A DNA stretch of 64,000 nt from positions 124,001 through 188,000 of the forward strand of contig NZ_JAGHZV010000008.1 in assembly GCF_017745215.1 (NCBI RefSeq). The letters are read 5' to 3'. Position numbers and translations under genes: made by a program. Shown piece after piece: positions 24,997-34,445 of the stretch. Positions within the stretch are counted from its first letter, which is position 1. Each line of letters starts with the position of its first letter. Under the pieces are notes generated by a model that was not told the DNA's origin, searched no databases, and was given only the letters and a program-made list of their open reading frames with translations. Origin of the DNA: Sphingomonas sp. GTDB lineage: Bacteria; Pseudomonadota; Alphaproteobacteria; Sphingomonadales; Sphingomonadaceae.

Positions 24997-26784
24997 ATGG
25001 CAAGAGTCGGTGGGTCGGTCGAGGGCGGCTTTCGGTTCCGATTCCGCGGGCCGCGGCGTTTTCTCCTCGCGCTGGCGCTCGCCTTCACCGCCGCGTCGGG
25101 CGCATCGGCGGGCGACAGGGTGGCGCCTCCCAAGGCGGCCGCGGACGTGATCCTCACCAACGCACGCGTCTACACGGTGGAGGAGGCCCAGCCCTGGGCC
25201 GAGGCCGTCGCAATCAAGGACGGCAAGATCCTGGCGGTGGGCTCGGCCAGGCAGGTCGCCCGCACCAAGGGCGCGCGGACCCGGGTGATCGACCTCGGCG
25301 GGCGGATGCTGATGCCGGCGTTCGGCGACGCGCACGCCCATCCGATGTTCGGCGGACTGACCCAGGCGCGCTGCCCGATCGTCGAGGGCAAGACCCCCGC
25401 GCAATATCAGGCGATGATCGCCGCCTGCGTCGCGAAGAAGCCGGGAACCGAGACGGTCTACGGCGTCGGCTGGGCGCAGACCAACTTCCCCGGCATCTCG
25501 CCTCGCAAGGAGACGCTCGACGCGATCAGCCGCGACCGGCCGATCCTCTTCGGCTCGTTCGACGGCCATGCGATGTGGGCCAACTCCAAGGCGCTCGAGC
25601 TCGCCGGCATCACCAAGGACACGCCCGACCCGCCGGGCGGACGGATCGGCCGCGATCCGCAGACCGGCGAGCCGAACGGAGCGCTGTGGGAATTCAGCGC
25701 GATGGCGCTGGTCGACAAGCTCGTGCCCCCGCCCACCGAGGCCGAGCTCGAGGCGTCGATCGTCTATGTCACCAGGCGTTTCAACAGCCTGGGCATCACC
25801 AACTGGCACGACGCGGGCGTCGAATACGCCGACGACGGCAGCAGCCCGATGGTCGAGGCCTATCGCTCGGTGCGCGACCGCGGCGTCCTCACGGCACATG
25901 TCGTGATCGATCTCAAATGGCAGAACGAGCGCGGGCTCGAGCAGATTCCCGGCATCCTGCGCGCCGCCGAACGGGCACGGAGCTATGGTCTCAACGCGCG
26001 CAGCGTCAAATTCTACCTCGACGGCGTGCTTCCTCAGCACACCGCGCTGATGATCGAACCCTATGACGGCACCGCCGACCGCGGCAAACCCGGCATCCCG
26101 GCCGAGGTACTGAGTGCAGCGATGGTCGCGCTCGACGCCGAGGGCTTCCAGGGGCATGTCCACGCCGAGGGCGACGGCGCAGTGCGCGAGAGCCTCGATG
26201 CGTTCGAGGCCGCGCGCAAGGCCAATGGCGACCGCGGCAACCGCCCGATGATCTCGCACATGAACGTGATCGACCCCGCAGACCAGCCGCGCTTCGGCAA
26301 GCTCGGCGTCTATGCGGTGTTCCAGCCCTATTGGGCGAGCAACTATGACGACATGGACCTGCAGAAGCAGGCGATCGGGCCGCGGCGCGCGGGGTTCATC
26401 TATCCGACCGCGAACGTGGTGCGCGCCGGCGGCAAGATGGCCTATGGTTCGGACTGGCCGGTCGATTCCGCCAACCCGCTGGACGGGCTCCAGGTCGCGC
26501 TGACGCGGACCAACCCACTCGAACCCGCACGTGGCCCGCTGCTGGCCGACCAGGCCGTGACGCTCGCGGAAGCGATCCGGTCGTACACGCTCCACGTCGC
26601 CGAGGTAAATCACCTCGACAAGGAGACCGGCTCGATCGCGCCAGGCAAGGACGCCGACCTGATCGTCCTCGACCGCAACCTCTTCGAGATCCCGGCAACC
26701 GAAATCTCCAAGGCCAAGGTGGTGCTCACGCTGTTCGCCGGGAAGCCGGTGTTCGGCGGCGTGGGTTCGCTCAGCGCCGAATAG
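24997..26784 (+). CDS. secreted amidohydrolase, YtcJ-like
   Basis: 595-residue metal-dependent hydrolase of the amidohydrolase superfamily. A basic N-terminus and hydrophobic segment (about 22-38) form a signal peptide. Metal-site motifs: DAHAHP near residue 110, GHVHAEGD, SHMNV and SDWPVD. The C-terminal segment returns to the beta-sandwich (GKDADLIVLDRNLFEI). ATG 24997 has AAGG seven bases upstream and is preferred to 24967. YtcJ-like enzymes cleave amide or carbamate-type bonds, but their substrates are mostly unknown. Divergent from ECF module 1 with about 300 bases between; co-regulation is not shown. Confidence 0.85.
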   Translation: MARVGGSVEGGFRFRFRGPRRFLLALALAFTAASGASAGDRVAPPKAAADVILTNARVYTVEEAQPWAEAVAIKDGKILAVGSARQVARTKGARTRVIDLGGRMLMPAFGDAHAHPMFGGLTQARCPIVEGKTPAQYQAMIAACVAKKPGTETVYGVGWAQTNFPGISPRKETLDAISRDRPILFGSFDGHAMWANSKALELAGITKDTPDPPGGRIGRDPQTGEPNGALWEFSAMALVDKLVPPPTEAELEASIVYVTRRFNSLGITNWHDAGVEYADDGSSPMVEAYRSVRDRGVLTAHVVIDLKWQNERGLEQIPGILRAAERARSYGLNARSVKFYLDGVLPQHTALMIEPYDGTADRGKPGIPAEVLSAAMVALDAEGFQGHVHAEGDGAVRESLDAFEAARKANGDRGNRPMISHMNVIDPADQPRFGKLGVYAVFQPYWASNYDDMDLQKQAIGPRRAGFIYPTANVVRAGGKMAYGSDWPVDSANPLDGLQVALTRTNPLEPARGPLLADQAVTLAEAIRSYTLHVAEVNHLDKETGSIAPGKDADLIVLDRNLFEIPATEISKAKVVLTLFAGKPVFGGVGSLSAE

Positions 26785-26799
26785 CGCGACGCGCGTCGT

Positions 26800-28827
26800 T
26801 CACGCCGCCAGCCCCCAGGCGCGGAGCAGCGCGTCGTTGCCGGGCTCGCGGCCGCGGAAGGCCGTGAAGCTCTCGATCGCCGGCCGGCTCGCGCCGCGCG
26901 CCAGCACCTGCTCGCGGAACCGCCCGCCGAGCGCAGCCATGTCGGCGCCCGGCTCGGCGAAGGGCTCGAAGGCGTCGGCGGAAAGCCGCTCGGCCCACAG
27001 GTAGGAATAATAGCCCGCGCCATAGGCGCCCGCGAAAATGTGCGCGAAGCTGTGGATCGGGCGCGCCGAGGCGGGTCGCGGCATCAGCGAGACCTGGCGC
27101 TCGACTTGCGCGAGGACCGCCGCCGGATCGGGATGCGCGGCGGTAAGGTGGAGGCGCAGGTCGACGAGGCCGAGCTCGACCTGGTCGGTCAGCGCGAGCG
27201 CACCGAGGAAGCGCCGCGCGCCGATCATCCGCGCGATCGTCGCTTCGTCGAGCGGCAGCCCGGTCTCGGCATGCGCGGAGACGATGCGGAGGATCGCCGG
27301 CTCCCAGGCGAAATTCTCCATGAACTGGCTGGGCAGCTCGACCGCGTCCCACTCGACCCCGGCGATGCCGCCGATCGAGGGCAACTCGACCTCGGTCAGC
27401 ACGTGATGGAGGCAATGGCCCATCTCGTGGAACAGCGTGATCATGTCGCCGTGCGAGACATAAGCGTCGGCGCCATCCGCGCCGCGCGCGAAGTTGCAGT
27501 TGAGGAAGGCGATCGGCAGCTGGCCGCCGCTACCCGCCGCAGTGGGGCTCAGCCGCGAGCGGCAGACGTCCATCCAGGCGCCGCCCTGCTTGCCGGCGCG
27601 CGCGAAGAAGTCGCAGTAGATGCCGGCGAAGGGCACGCCGCTCCGCCGCAGCGAATAGTAGCGAACGTCGGGATGCCAGGCGTCGACCTGCGCCTCCTCG
27701 GCGAATTCGACGCCGTAGAGGTCGGCGACCAGCCCGAACAGCCCGGCGAGCACGCGCGGGAGCGGCAGGTGGCGCTTGATCTCGGTCTCGTCGAGCGCGT
27801 GGTTCGCGAGGCGCAGCTTCTCGGCGACATAGCCGGTGTCCCACGGCTCGAGCGTCGCGATGCCGAGCGTCGCGGCGAAGACGCGCAGCGACGCGAGCTC
27901 GGCCTCGGCGCGCGGGCGGGCGCGGCGGGCGAGGTCGAGGAGGAAGGCCTCCACCTGCCCGGCGCTGTCGGCCATCTTCACGGCGAGCGAGCTTTCGACC
28001 GGGTTCGCGAAGCCGAGCAGCTCGGCGGCTTCCTGGCGAAGCCGGAGGATCGCGTCGATGCGCGGGCCATTGTCGAACTTGCCGCCGTCGGGCCCCGCAT
28101 CCGAGGCGCGGGTCTGGAAGGCGGTGTGGACCTCGTGGCGTAGCGCGCGGTCGTCGGCATAGCGCATCACCGCGCGGACGCTCGGGCCGTGGAGGTCGAC
28201 CAGCCAGCCCTCGAGCCCGCGCGCCGCCGCGTTGCGGGCGAGCATCGCGCGATCCTCGGCGGGGATGCCGGCGAGGCGGGCCTCGTCGGCGATCGGGAGC
28301 GTCCAGCTCTGCGTCGCATCCATCAGCGCATTGCCATAGCCGGTCGAAAGCTCGCCGAGCTCGATGCAGATCTCGGCGAACCGCGCGCGCGGCGCCGGTG
28401 CGAGCGCGACGCCCGACAGCTCCATCCCGCGCAACGCCTGGTCGAGCGCGCGCACCTGCACCGCGTCGAGGCCGGTACGGTCGATCGCGCGGAAGGCGTG
28501 GTAAAGCGCCTCGTCCTGGCCGACCGAGGTTTCATAGGCGATCAGCTTCGCTTCGGCTTCGCCATGCGCGGCGGCGAGCTCGGGCGTGCGCGCGACCGCG
28601 GCCAGATGCGAGACGATCCGCCACATCCGCCCGAGCCGGACGTCGGCACGCTCCTTGGCGGCATAGACCGCCTCGAACCCCGAGCCGGCGAGGATCGCGG
28701 CCATCGCATCGGCATGCGCGCGGATCGCTTCTTCGACCGCGGGGCAGACGTGTTCGGGACGGACGGCGCTGAAGCGGGGCAACGGCTCGTCGTGCAACAG
28801 GGGATTGGTCATTACGGGGTCCATCAT
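26800..28827 (-). CDS. M3 family oligopeptidase (PrlC/OpdA-like)
   Basis: 675-residue cytoplasmic zinc metallopeptidase that trims short peptides. The zinc site is HEMGH near residue 467 with the third ligand in the following E-W-D-A-V-E-L-P-S-Q-F-M-E-N helix. The typical C-terminal tyrosine-rich loop (GAYGAGYYSYLWAERL) is present. No signal peptide. The start is taken as 28827, where ATGA overlaps the upstream gene's stop; ATGs at 28824 and 28812 are alternatives. It is the last gene of ECF module 2, so its likely job is to digest peptides imported by the receptor and ABC transporter. Confidence 0.92.
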   Translation of the reverse strand: MMDPVMTNPLLHDEPLPRFSAVRPEHVCPAVEEAIRAHADAMAAILAGSGFEAVYAAKERADVRLGRMWRIVSHLAAVARTPELAAAHGEAEAKLIAYETSVGQDEALYHAFRAIDRTGLDAVQVRALDQALRGMELSGVALAPAPRARFAEICIELGELSTGYGNALMDATQSWTLPIADEARLAGIPAEDRAMLARNAAARGLEGWLVDLHGPSVRAVMRYADDRALRHEVHTAFQTRASDAGPDGGKFDNGPRIDAILRLRQEAAELLGFANPVESSLAVKMADSAGQVEAFLLDLARRARPRAEAELASLRVFAATLGIATLEPWDTGYVAEKLRLANHALDETEIKRHLPLPRVLAGLFGLVADLYGVEFAEEAQVDAWHPDVRYYSLRRSGVPFAGIYCDFFARAGKQGGAWMDVCRSRLSPTAAGSGGQLPIAFLNCNFARGADGADAYVSHGDMITLFHEMGHCLHHVLTEVELPSIGGIAGVEWDAVELPSQFMENFAWEPAILRIVSAHAETGLPLDEATIARMIGARRFLGALALTDQVELGLVDLRLHLTAAHPDPAAVLAQVERQVSLMPRPASARPIHSFAHIFAGAYGAGYYSYLWAERLSADAFEPFAEPGADMAALGGRFREQVLARGASRPAIESFTAFRGREPGNDALLRAWGLAA

Positions 28828-29669
28828 TGGCAGGTGGCGGGCGCGGGTAGCTGCCGCGCCAGCCGGATCAGTTCGTCGAGCAGCCGGGCATGCGCGCTGG
28901 TGATCGCGCCATGGATGCGGGCGCGGTCGGCCTCCATCCGCGCGGCGAGCCCCGGCGACCCTGCATCGAGGCGGCGCGCCAGCTCGGGCTCGACCGGGAG
29001 ATCGAGGCGCAGCTCGACTCCGCCCGCCTCGAGCGCGGCCTGGACGACCTGCTGCTCCTCCTGAGTCAAAGGGTCCGGGCCCGGCGCCTGCGCCATGCAC
29101 CAGCCGACCCAGCCATCGAGCGCATCCCGCAGCACCGAGCGCGCCTCGGTGGGATCCCAGGCCATCGCCTCGACCATCGTCGCGGCGGCAGCCTCGGCGG
29201 GCGCCCGCGCTTCGGCCGTCGCGGCCATCGCACGCTTGCGCAGCGCCCGCCAAGCCTCGCGCGGCGGCGAAGCGCCGGCGAGCGCGGCAGCCTGCGCCTC
29301 GCGGACTTCGGCTGCGACCGAGCTCGCCCCGGCGACCTGGTCGAGCATCCACAACAAGGCGTTCGCAACGAGCGGCGTGGCGTCGGCGCCCGGCGGCACC
29401 GCCAGAAGGAAGGCTTCGAGCCCGCCCGCGCCGCCGCTCGCGTTGATCGAGAGCAGCTCGACCGGAAGCGCCAGCCCGGCGGGCAGGCCGAGCGCGTCGG
29501 TCCAGCCGGCAGGGTCCTCGCTCGCGAGCAGGCAGCCGAGCGGCGAGCCGGCCGTGCCGTCCCACAGCAAGGGCTTGGTCTTTACCGCGTCGCGCGCGGC
29601 AGCGGCGCGCAGCCGCATCAGCGCCGCGTCGCGCACCAGCGGATCGCCCTGGAAGGCTCTGAGGCTCAT
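28824..29669 (-). CDS. protein of unknown function in peptide-uptake operon, 281 aa
   Basis: I do not recognise this family. 281 residues, Ala/Leu-rich and probably soluble: no signal peptide or clear membrane span. N-terminal half contains KTKPLLWDGTAGSPLGCLLAS and LPVELLSINASGGAGGLEAFL, looking like an alpha/beta fold; the C-terminal half is helical with charged coiled-coil-like segments (ARMEADRARIHGAITSAHARLLDEL). ATGA overlaps join it to thioredoxin before and to the M3 peptidase after, so it is made with them. Its position suggests a step between import and proteolysis of a peptide; this is inference from context only. Confidence 0.7.
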   Translation of the reverse strand: MSLRAFQGDPLVRDAALMRLRAAAARDAVKTKPLLWDGTAGSPLGCLLASEDPAGWTDALGLPAGLALPVELLSINASGGAGGLEAFLLAVPPGADATPLVANALLWMLDQVAGASSVAAEVREAQAAALAGASPPREAWRALRKRAMAATAEARAPAEAAAATMVEAMAWDPTEARSVLRDALDGWVGWCMAQAPGPDPLTQEEQQVVQAALEAGGVELRLDLPVEPELARRLDAGSPGLAARMEADRARIHGAITSAHARLLDELIRLARQLPAPATCQ

Positions 29670-29992
29670 ACCGCCTCGCCCTCGACGAAGGCACTCACCC
29701 GCGTCCGCGACAGCGCGCCGACCAGCCGACCGGTCTCGGCGCCGTCGGCGAAGCGGACCAGCGCCGGAATGCCGCGCACTCCGAAGCGCTCGGCGAGCGC
29801 GGGCTCGGCGTCGATGTCGACCTTCACGATCTCGGCTTCGCCGGCATAGTCGGCGCTCAGCTCGTCGAGCAAAGGCGCGAGCTGGCGGCACGGCGCGCAC
29901 CAGGGCGCCCAGAAGTCGACGATCACGGGCAGGTCCGCGCGCAGGACGTCGTCGTCGAAGCTGGCGGTGGTCACCGCCTTCAACTCGCTCAT
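29666..29992 (-). CDS. thioredoxin
   Basis: 108-residue cytoplasmic thioredoxin with the complete fold and active site WCAPC (Cys32, Cys35; one residue different from the usual WCGPC) and the cis-proline loop (GIPALV). No signal peptide. Start at 29992 lies 19 bases after the ABC transporter stop, and its stop overlaps the next start. A dedicated thioredoxin inside a receptor-transporter-peptidase operon suggests reduction of disulfides in the imported substrate; it could also serve a partner enzyme. Confidence 0.92.
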   Translation of the reverse strand: MSELKAVTTASFDDDVLRADLPVIVDFWAPWCAPCRQLAPLLDELSADYAGEAEIVKVDIDAEPALAERFGVRGIPALVRFADGAETGRLVGALSRTRVSAFVEGEAV

Positions 29993-30011
29993 GATTGGTT
30001 TCCCTTGGGTT

Positions 30012-31763
30012 CTAGGCCCCGGCCCCGACGGGTTCGGCGCAGGACGGCGCCGACCCGCCGAGGTCGAGCAGTTTGGTGTGGAATTTCTCGAGCTGCGGCC
30101 GGTGCGCGACGCTGACGATCGCCGAGCCGGGCAGCCATTCGATCAGGCTGGTGTAGAGGTCGTGCTCCAATCCACTGTCGAGCGCGCTGGTCGCTTCGTC
30201 GAGGAACAGGAAGTCGGGCTTCACGAGCAGCGCGCGCGCCATCGACAGCCGCTGCTGCTCGCCGGGCGAGAGGATCCGCTTCCAATCCTCCTCGTCGTCG
30301 AGCCTTTGAACGAGGCCCGGCAGCCTTACCTCGCAGAGCACGCGCGCTAGCTGCGCCACGTGATAGGCGTCCGCCGGCGCCGGATAGGCGAGCGCGGCAG
30401 CGAGCGTGCCCGCCGGCACATAAGCGTTCTGCGGCAGGAACATCGCGCTCCCCGCGGGCCGCACGATCGTCCCCGAGCCATAGGGCCAGAGCTCGGCCAT
30501 GGCGCGCATCAGCGTGCTCTTGCCGATCCCCGAGCGGCCCCTGACCAGCAGCCGGTCGCCGCGCGCGATGTCGAGCGACGGCAGGCGGAGCAGCGGCGCG
30601 CCATCGGGCAGGCTCAGCGCGAGCTCGCGCGCGGCGAGCGCCTCGCCCTCGCGCCGATACGCGATGCCCGAGGGATGCGGCTCGTCGAGCGCCGCCTCGA
30701 GCCGTCGCAGCCGCTCGACGTTGGCGCGCCAGTCGGCGATCTCGCCATAGCTCTGGACGAACCAGGTGATCTGCAACCCGAAAGTGCCGAAGGTCGCGTT
30801 CAACTCCATCAGCTTGCCGAGCGCGACCTTGCCCGCGAAATAGGAAGGCGCGGTGATGAACAAGGGCAGCATCTGGGCGCACCAGGTCGCCACATTCTGC
30901 AGCACCATCAGCCGGAAGGAGCGGACGATCAGGCTGCCCCAGTTGCGCCGCACGAGGTCGAACTGGCCGTCGAGCCGGCGGCGCTCGTCCGCCTCGCCGC
31001 CGTAGAAGGCGATCTGCTCGGCGGCATCGCGCACGCGCACCATACCGAGGCGGAACTCTGCCTCGTAGCGCTGCTGGCGGATGTTGTAGCGCGAGAGCGA
31101 ACGGCCGATGAAGTGGATCACCACCGAGGTGACGAGCGCGTAGACGATCGCGGTCCAGAAGAGCGTGTGCGGGATCGCGATCGTGAGCCCTGCAATCACG
31201 AAGGGCACGGTCTCGCTGCCGGTCCACAGCACCGTGCCGAGCGTGAGCAAGGTGCCGAGCACCTGCGCGCCGCTGCTCAGCAGGCTGAGCGTCGAGCGCG
31301 CGGCGAGCATCGTGTCCTCCTGGACGCGCTGCTCGAGGTTCTCGATCGATCCGCCCGCCTCGATCAGGTAATAGCGCCGTCGGGCGAACCAGCGGTCGAG
31401 GTAGCCGGCGGTCAGCCGCCCGCGCCAGCGGATCTCGATCGCCTGGCGGACGAAGCCGTTGAGCGCCATCCCGCCCATCATCATCACCATCGCACACAGG
31501 CTCATCAGCGCCGCGCGATAGAAGCCCGCGGCCTGATAGCCGGCGAGGCTGGACGTGACTCCGGCCTGCGCCATGATCGAGAGCTGGGTCGCCGCCACCG
31601 CGCCGACGAGCACGCCGCCCAGCGCGAGCGTCAGCAGCCAGGCGACCGGCCAGTCGGCCGACAGCCAATAGCGCGCCATCAAGCTGCCGGCGAAACGGAA
31701 GTCGTCGAAGAGGCCGTAGCGGGGCAAGTGCCCGGCCTCCCCCGACGGGGCTCGATCCGGCAT
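30012..31763 (-). CDS. SbmA/BacA-like ABC transporter with fused ATPase
   Basis: 583-residue inner-membrane transporter of the YddA / Rv1819c type: an SbmA/BacA-like membrane domain (residues about 30-340, six spans) fused to an ATPase. Walker A GRSGIGKST is near residue 408, the signature LSPGEQQR near 494 and Walker B FLFLDEAT near 516. Relatives import antimicrobial peptides, bleomycin or cobalamin. ATG 31763 shares one base with the receptor's stop (TGATG); a GTG one codon earlier is possible. Second gene after the module 2 receptor, making a two-membrane uptake path. Confidence 0.9.
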   Translation of the reverse strand: MPDRAPSGEAGHLPRYGLFDDFRFAGSLMARYWLSADWPVAWLLTLALGGVLVGAVAATQLSIMAQAGVTSSLAGYQAAGFYRAALMSLCAMVMMMGGMALNGFVRQAIEIRWRGRLTAGYLDRWFARRRYYLIEAGGSIENLEQRVQEDTMLAARSTLSLLSSGAQVLGTLLTLGTVLWTGSETVPFVIAGLTIAIPHTLFWTAIVYALVTSVVIHFIGRSLSRYNIRQQRYEAEFRLGMVRVRDAAEQIAFYGGEADERRRLDGQFDLVRRNWGSLIVRSFRLMVLQNVATWCAQMLPLFITAPSYFAGKVALGKLMELNATFGTFGLQITWFVQSYGEIADWRANVERLRRLEAALDEPHPSGIAYRREGEALAARELALSLPDGAPLLRLPSLDIARGDRLLVRGRSGIGKSTLMRAMAELWPYGSGTIVRPAGSAMFLPQNAYVPAGTLAAALAYPAPADAYHVAQLARVLCEVRLPGLVQRLDDEEDWKRILSPGEQQRLSMARALLVKPDFLFLDEATSALDSGLEHDLYTSLIEWLPGSAIVSVAHRPQLEKFHTKLLDLGGSAPSCAEPVGAGA

Positions 31764-34345
31764 CACCAGGCCTTGGTGAGACGGAGCGAGACCGTGCGGC
31801 CCACCGCCGAAGCGTTGGTGGGATCATAGCCGTTGTCGAACACATTCGCGTTGGCATCGACGCGCAGCCGCGGCGGGTCGGCGTCGGCGAGGTTGAGCAC
31901 CGCCACCGTCGCGCGCAGGCCCGAGAGCAGCCCGGACTCGCGCCCGAAGCCGAAGTCGTAGCTTACCGCGAGGTCGCCGGTCAGCCAGGCGGGGACGCGG
32001 CCTTCGGGGATCACCAGCGTATCGCGATAACTGCCCACATAATGGAACATCGCCGTCACGCTCGCGCCGCCCTTCGCCCAGCCGAGATTGGCGTTGGCGC
32101 GGAAGTCGGCGGGCTGGAACTCGGTGTCGTCGAGCTTGACATAGCGCGAGCCGGCGTCGGGCTGCTGCTTGAGCGTGAAGATCCAATTGCCTTCGAGCCC
32201 CGCGCTGATCGTGCCGAACGGCCGATCGAGGACATAGCCGAGCGCGAACTCGAGCCCCGAGGTCTTCATCCGCGCGATATTGTGGAGCCGATAGTCGAAA
32301 TAGGCCTGGGTATCGGCCTGGACGAGGCCGTTGGTGCTCTCGACCCGGCCGGTGGCGAAGGCCGCCGCGACCAGCGCCGGGTCGGCGGGATAGCTCAGGA
32401 ACGAGCCGACCGCGCCCGGATCGTAGAAGACGAAGGGCGCGCCGCCCACCACCGGCGGGCGGGCGATGCGATCGCGATAGTCGATCGAGAAATAGCTGGC
32501 AGAGGCGCTGAGGCCCTTCATCGCGCTCGGCTTGAACTCGAAGCCCGCAGTGAAGGCAGTCGAATGCTCGGGGCTGAGCGACGGGTTGGAGCCGTTGACG
32601 TAGAGCGTGTTGATGAACCCGCCCGACGGCTCGGGAAAGGGGGTGAGCTGGTAGCTCATGCCCCCGGGGTCGAGCTCGGAGAGCAGCGCCGGGCGGAACG
32701 AGCGGCCCCAGGTCGCGCGCAGATCGAAGCCCTCGACCGGGCCCCAGAGCACCCCCACCTTGGGTGAGGTCGCGCCGCCGACGTCGCTGTAATGGTCGTA
32801 GCGGATCGCGCCGGAGACGATGAGCCGCCTCAGGCCGGGCATGCCGTTGGCGGTATCGACCAGCGGCACGTTCACTTCGCCGAACAGCCCGTCGACGTCG
32901 CGCGACGAGGAGGAGTGCGTGTCGGTCGTGCCGGTGGCGGTGTAGAGCGAGGTGTAGGATTCGCGCCGCGCCTCATAGCCGAACGCGCTGCGCACCCAGC
33001 CGCCGGGCAGCTCGAACAGGTCGGCCTTCACGCGCACCTCGCCTTCCAGCAGTCGCGTACGGCTCCAGCCGGTCGTGCTCATCGGGATCTGGTCGTAGAC
33101 GTTCGCCGATTGCTGCTCGGCCTGGCCGTAGCTTCCCGACAGCTCGACCTCGAAGTGCGGGGTCAGCGCGAAGCGCGCGCCGCCGACGCCGCTGTAGCTG
33201 TCCTGCGTGCCGTGGAAGGTGTTGGTGAGGAAGGTGAACAGGCTCATATGATCGAGGTAGCGCTGGTGGTTCCAGGACCCCTGCGCGAACAGCGTCAGCA
33301 CCGGCCCGACCTGCTGCTCTGCATTGCCGAACGCCGACTGGCGGCGGATCTCGGGGCTCAGCCCATAGGGCAGCGGGTAGGTTGACGGCGGCACGAAGTC
33401 GCGCTGGCTCGCGTAGATCGGGCGCGCGTCATAATAGTCGCCGACGATCATCGCATGGCCGGTCGACCAGCTCTTGCCGAGCAGCTGAGACGCGCCGACC
33501 TCGCGCCCGCCGCCGCGCGTGGGCACGTTGGCATAGACCGAGGTCTCGGCGCCGTCGTATTTGTCGCGCAGCACGATGTTGACCACGCCGGCGACCGCAT
33601 CCGACCCGTAGATCGCCGAGGCACCGTCGGTCACCACGTCGATCCGCTCGACCGCGGCGAGGGGGATCGCAGTGATATCGACGAACCCGCCCTGCGACCC
33701 GCCCGGCGCGACACGGCGGCCGTTGACCAGCGTCAGCGTCGATCCCGTGCCGAGCCCGCGCAGGTTGATGCCGGTGCCGTATGCGTCGTTGTCCGACGTG
33801 CCCGAGGTACCGAGCGCCGCGGTCTCACGGTTGGTCGAGTTGAAGCTCTGCGGCAGGTTACGCGCGAACTGCTCGACGGTGACGTTGCCCGCGCCTTCGA
33901 TCTGCTCGCGGCGGTAGGTGCGCGACGGCGACGTCACTTCGGCGCCGCGGATGTTGGTGCCGGTGACGATAAGCTCATCCTCGGCGGTGGCGGTGGTTTC
34001 GGGGCGCTCCTCGCGGCCGCCGTCAGTGGCGGCCGCGTCGATAGGGACGACGCTGTAGGTCTGCGCCCCCGTGACCCTGAAGGTGAGCCCGGTGCCGGCG
34101 AGCAGCGCGGCGAGCGCGCGATCGGCGCTCATCTTGCCGCGCACCGCATTGGTGCGCTTGTCGTGGGTGTCGCGCCGCGCCGCGAGGATCTGGATGCCGG
34201 CCTGACGCGCGAGCGCGGCAATGCCGGTGGTGGCCGATTGCGCGGGGACGTCGAAGCTGCGTTCCTGCGCCGCCGCTGGTGCGGCGACTACCGTCGTCGC
34301 CACTGCCGCCGCTGCCCACCACCCGATCGCGAGACTCTTTGTCAT
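31763..34345 (-). CDS. TonB-dependent receptor with STN signalling domain (module 2)
   Basis: 860-residue outer-membrane receptor. Signal peptide 1-27 (cut after AAA); STN domain about 28-82 (RSFDVPAQSATTGIAALARQAG). The TonB box is ELIVTGTN, and the plug has the conserved NLRGLGTGSTLTLVNGRR. The barrel ends in an aromatic residue (LTKAW). The promoter motif at 34392-34421 ends 46 bases upstream, the same distance as in module 1. Followed without gap by the peptide-type ABC transporter, so the ligand is probably a peptide. Confidence 0.93.
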   Translation of the reverse strand: MTKSLAIGWWAAAAVATTVVAAPAAAQERSFDVPAQSATTGIAALARQAGIQILAARRDTHDKRTNAVRGKMSADRALAALLAGTGLTFRVTGAQTYSVVPIDAAATDGGREERPETTATAEDELIVTGTNIRGAEVTSPSRTYRREQIEGAGNVTVEQFARNLPQSFNSTNRETAALGTSGTSDNDAYGTGINLRGLGTGSTLTLVNGRRVAPGGSQGGFVDITAIPLAAVERIDVVTDGASAIYGSDAVAGVVNIVLRDKYDGAETSVYANVPTRGGGREVGASQLLGKSWSTGHAMIVGDYYDARPIYASQRDFVPPSTYPLPYGLSPEIRRQSAFGNAEQQVGPVLTLFAQGSWNHQRYLDHMSLFTFLTNTFHGTQDSYSGVGGARFALTPHFEVELSGSYGQAEQQSANVYDQIPMSTTGWSRTRLLEGEVRVKADLFELPGGWVRSAFGYEARRESYTSLYTATGTTDTHSSSSRDVDGLFGEVNVPLVDTANGMPGLRRLIVSGAIRYDHYSDVGGATSPKVGVLWGPVEGFDLRATWGRSFRPALLSELDPGGMSYQLTPFPEPSGGFINTLYVNGSNPSLSPEHSTAFTAGFEFKPSAMKGLSASASYFSIDYRDRIARPPVVGGAPFVFYDPGAVGSFLSYPADPALVAAAFATGRVESTNGLVQADTQAYFDYRLHNIARMKTSGLEFALGYVLDRPFGTISAGLEGNWIFTLKQQPDAGSRYVKLDDTEFQPADFRANANLGWAKGGASVTAMFHYVGSYRDTLVIPEGRVPAWLTGDLAVSYDFGFGRESGLLSGLRATVAVLNLADADPPRLRVDANANVFDNGYDPTNASAVGRTVSLRLTKAW

Positions 34346-34391
34346 GCCGCTTCCCCCGAAGCCTGCGGACGCGCTCTGCGCCGCTCCCGAT

Positions 34392-34421
34392 CCTAAAGAG
34401 ATGCGGCCGCGGGCTTTCCTT
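34392..34421 (-). promoter_or_regulatory. ECF sigma promoter, module 2, upstream of TonB receptor
   Basis: Minus strand: AAGGAAA - 14 bases - CTCTTTAGG. The same -35-like box with 14-base spacing and a closely related -10-like box (CTCTATGG) lies before the sigma gene at 36000-36029. GGAAA is the -35 core known for FecI-type sigmas. Confidence 0.7.
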
Positions 34422-34445
34422 TGGTGCGTTGCAAAAAAATTGTCA

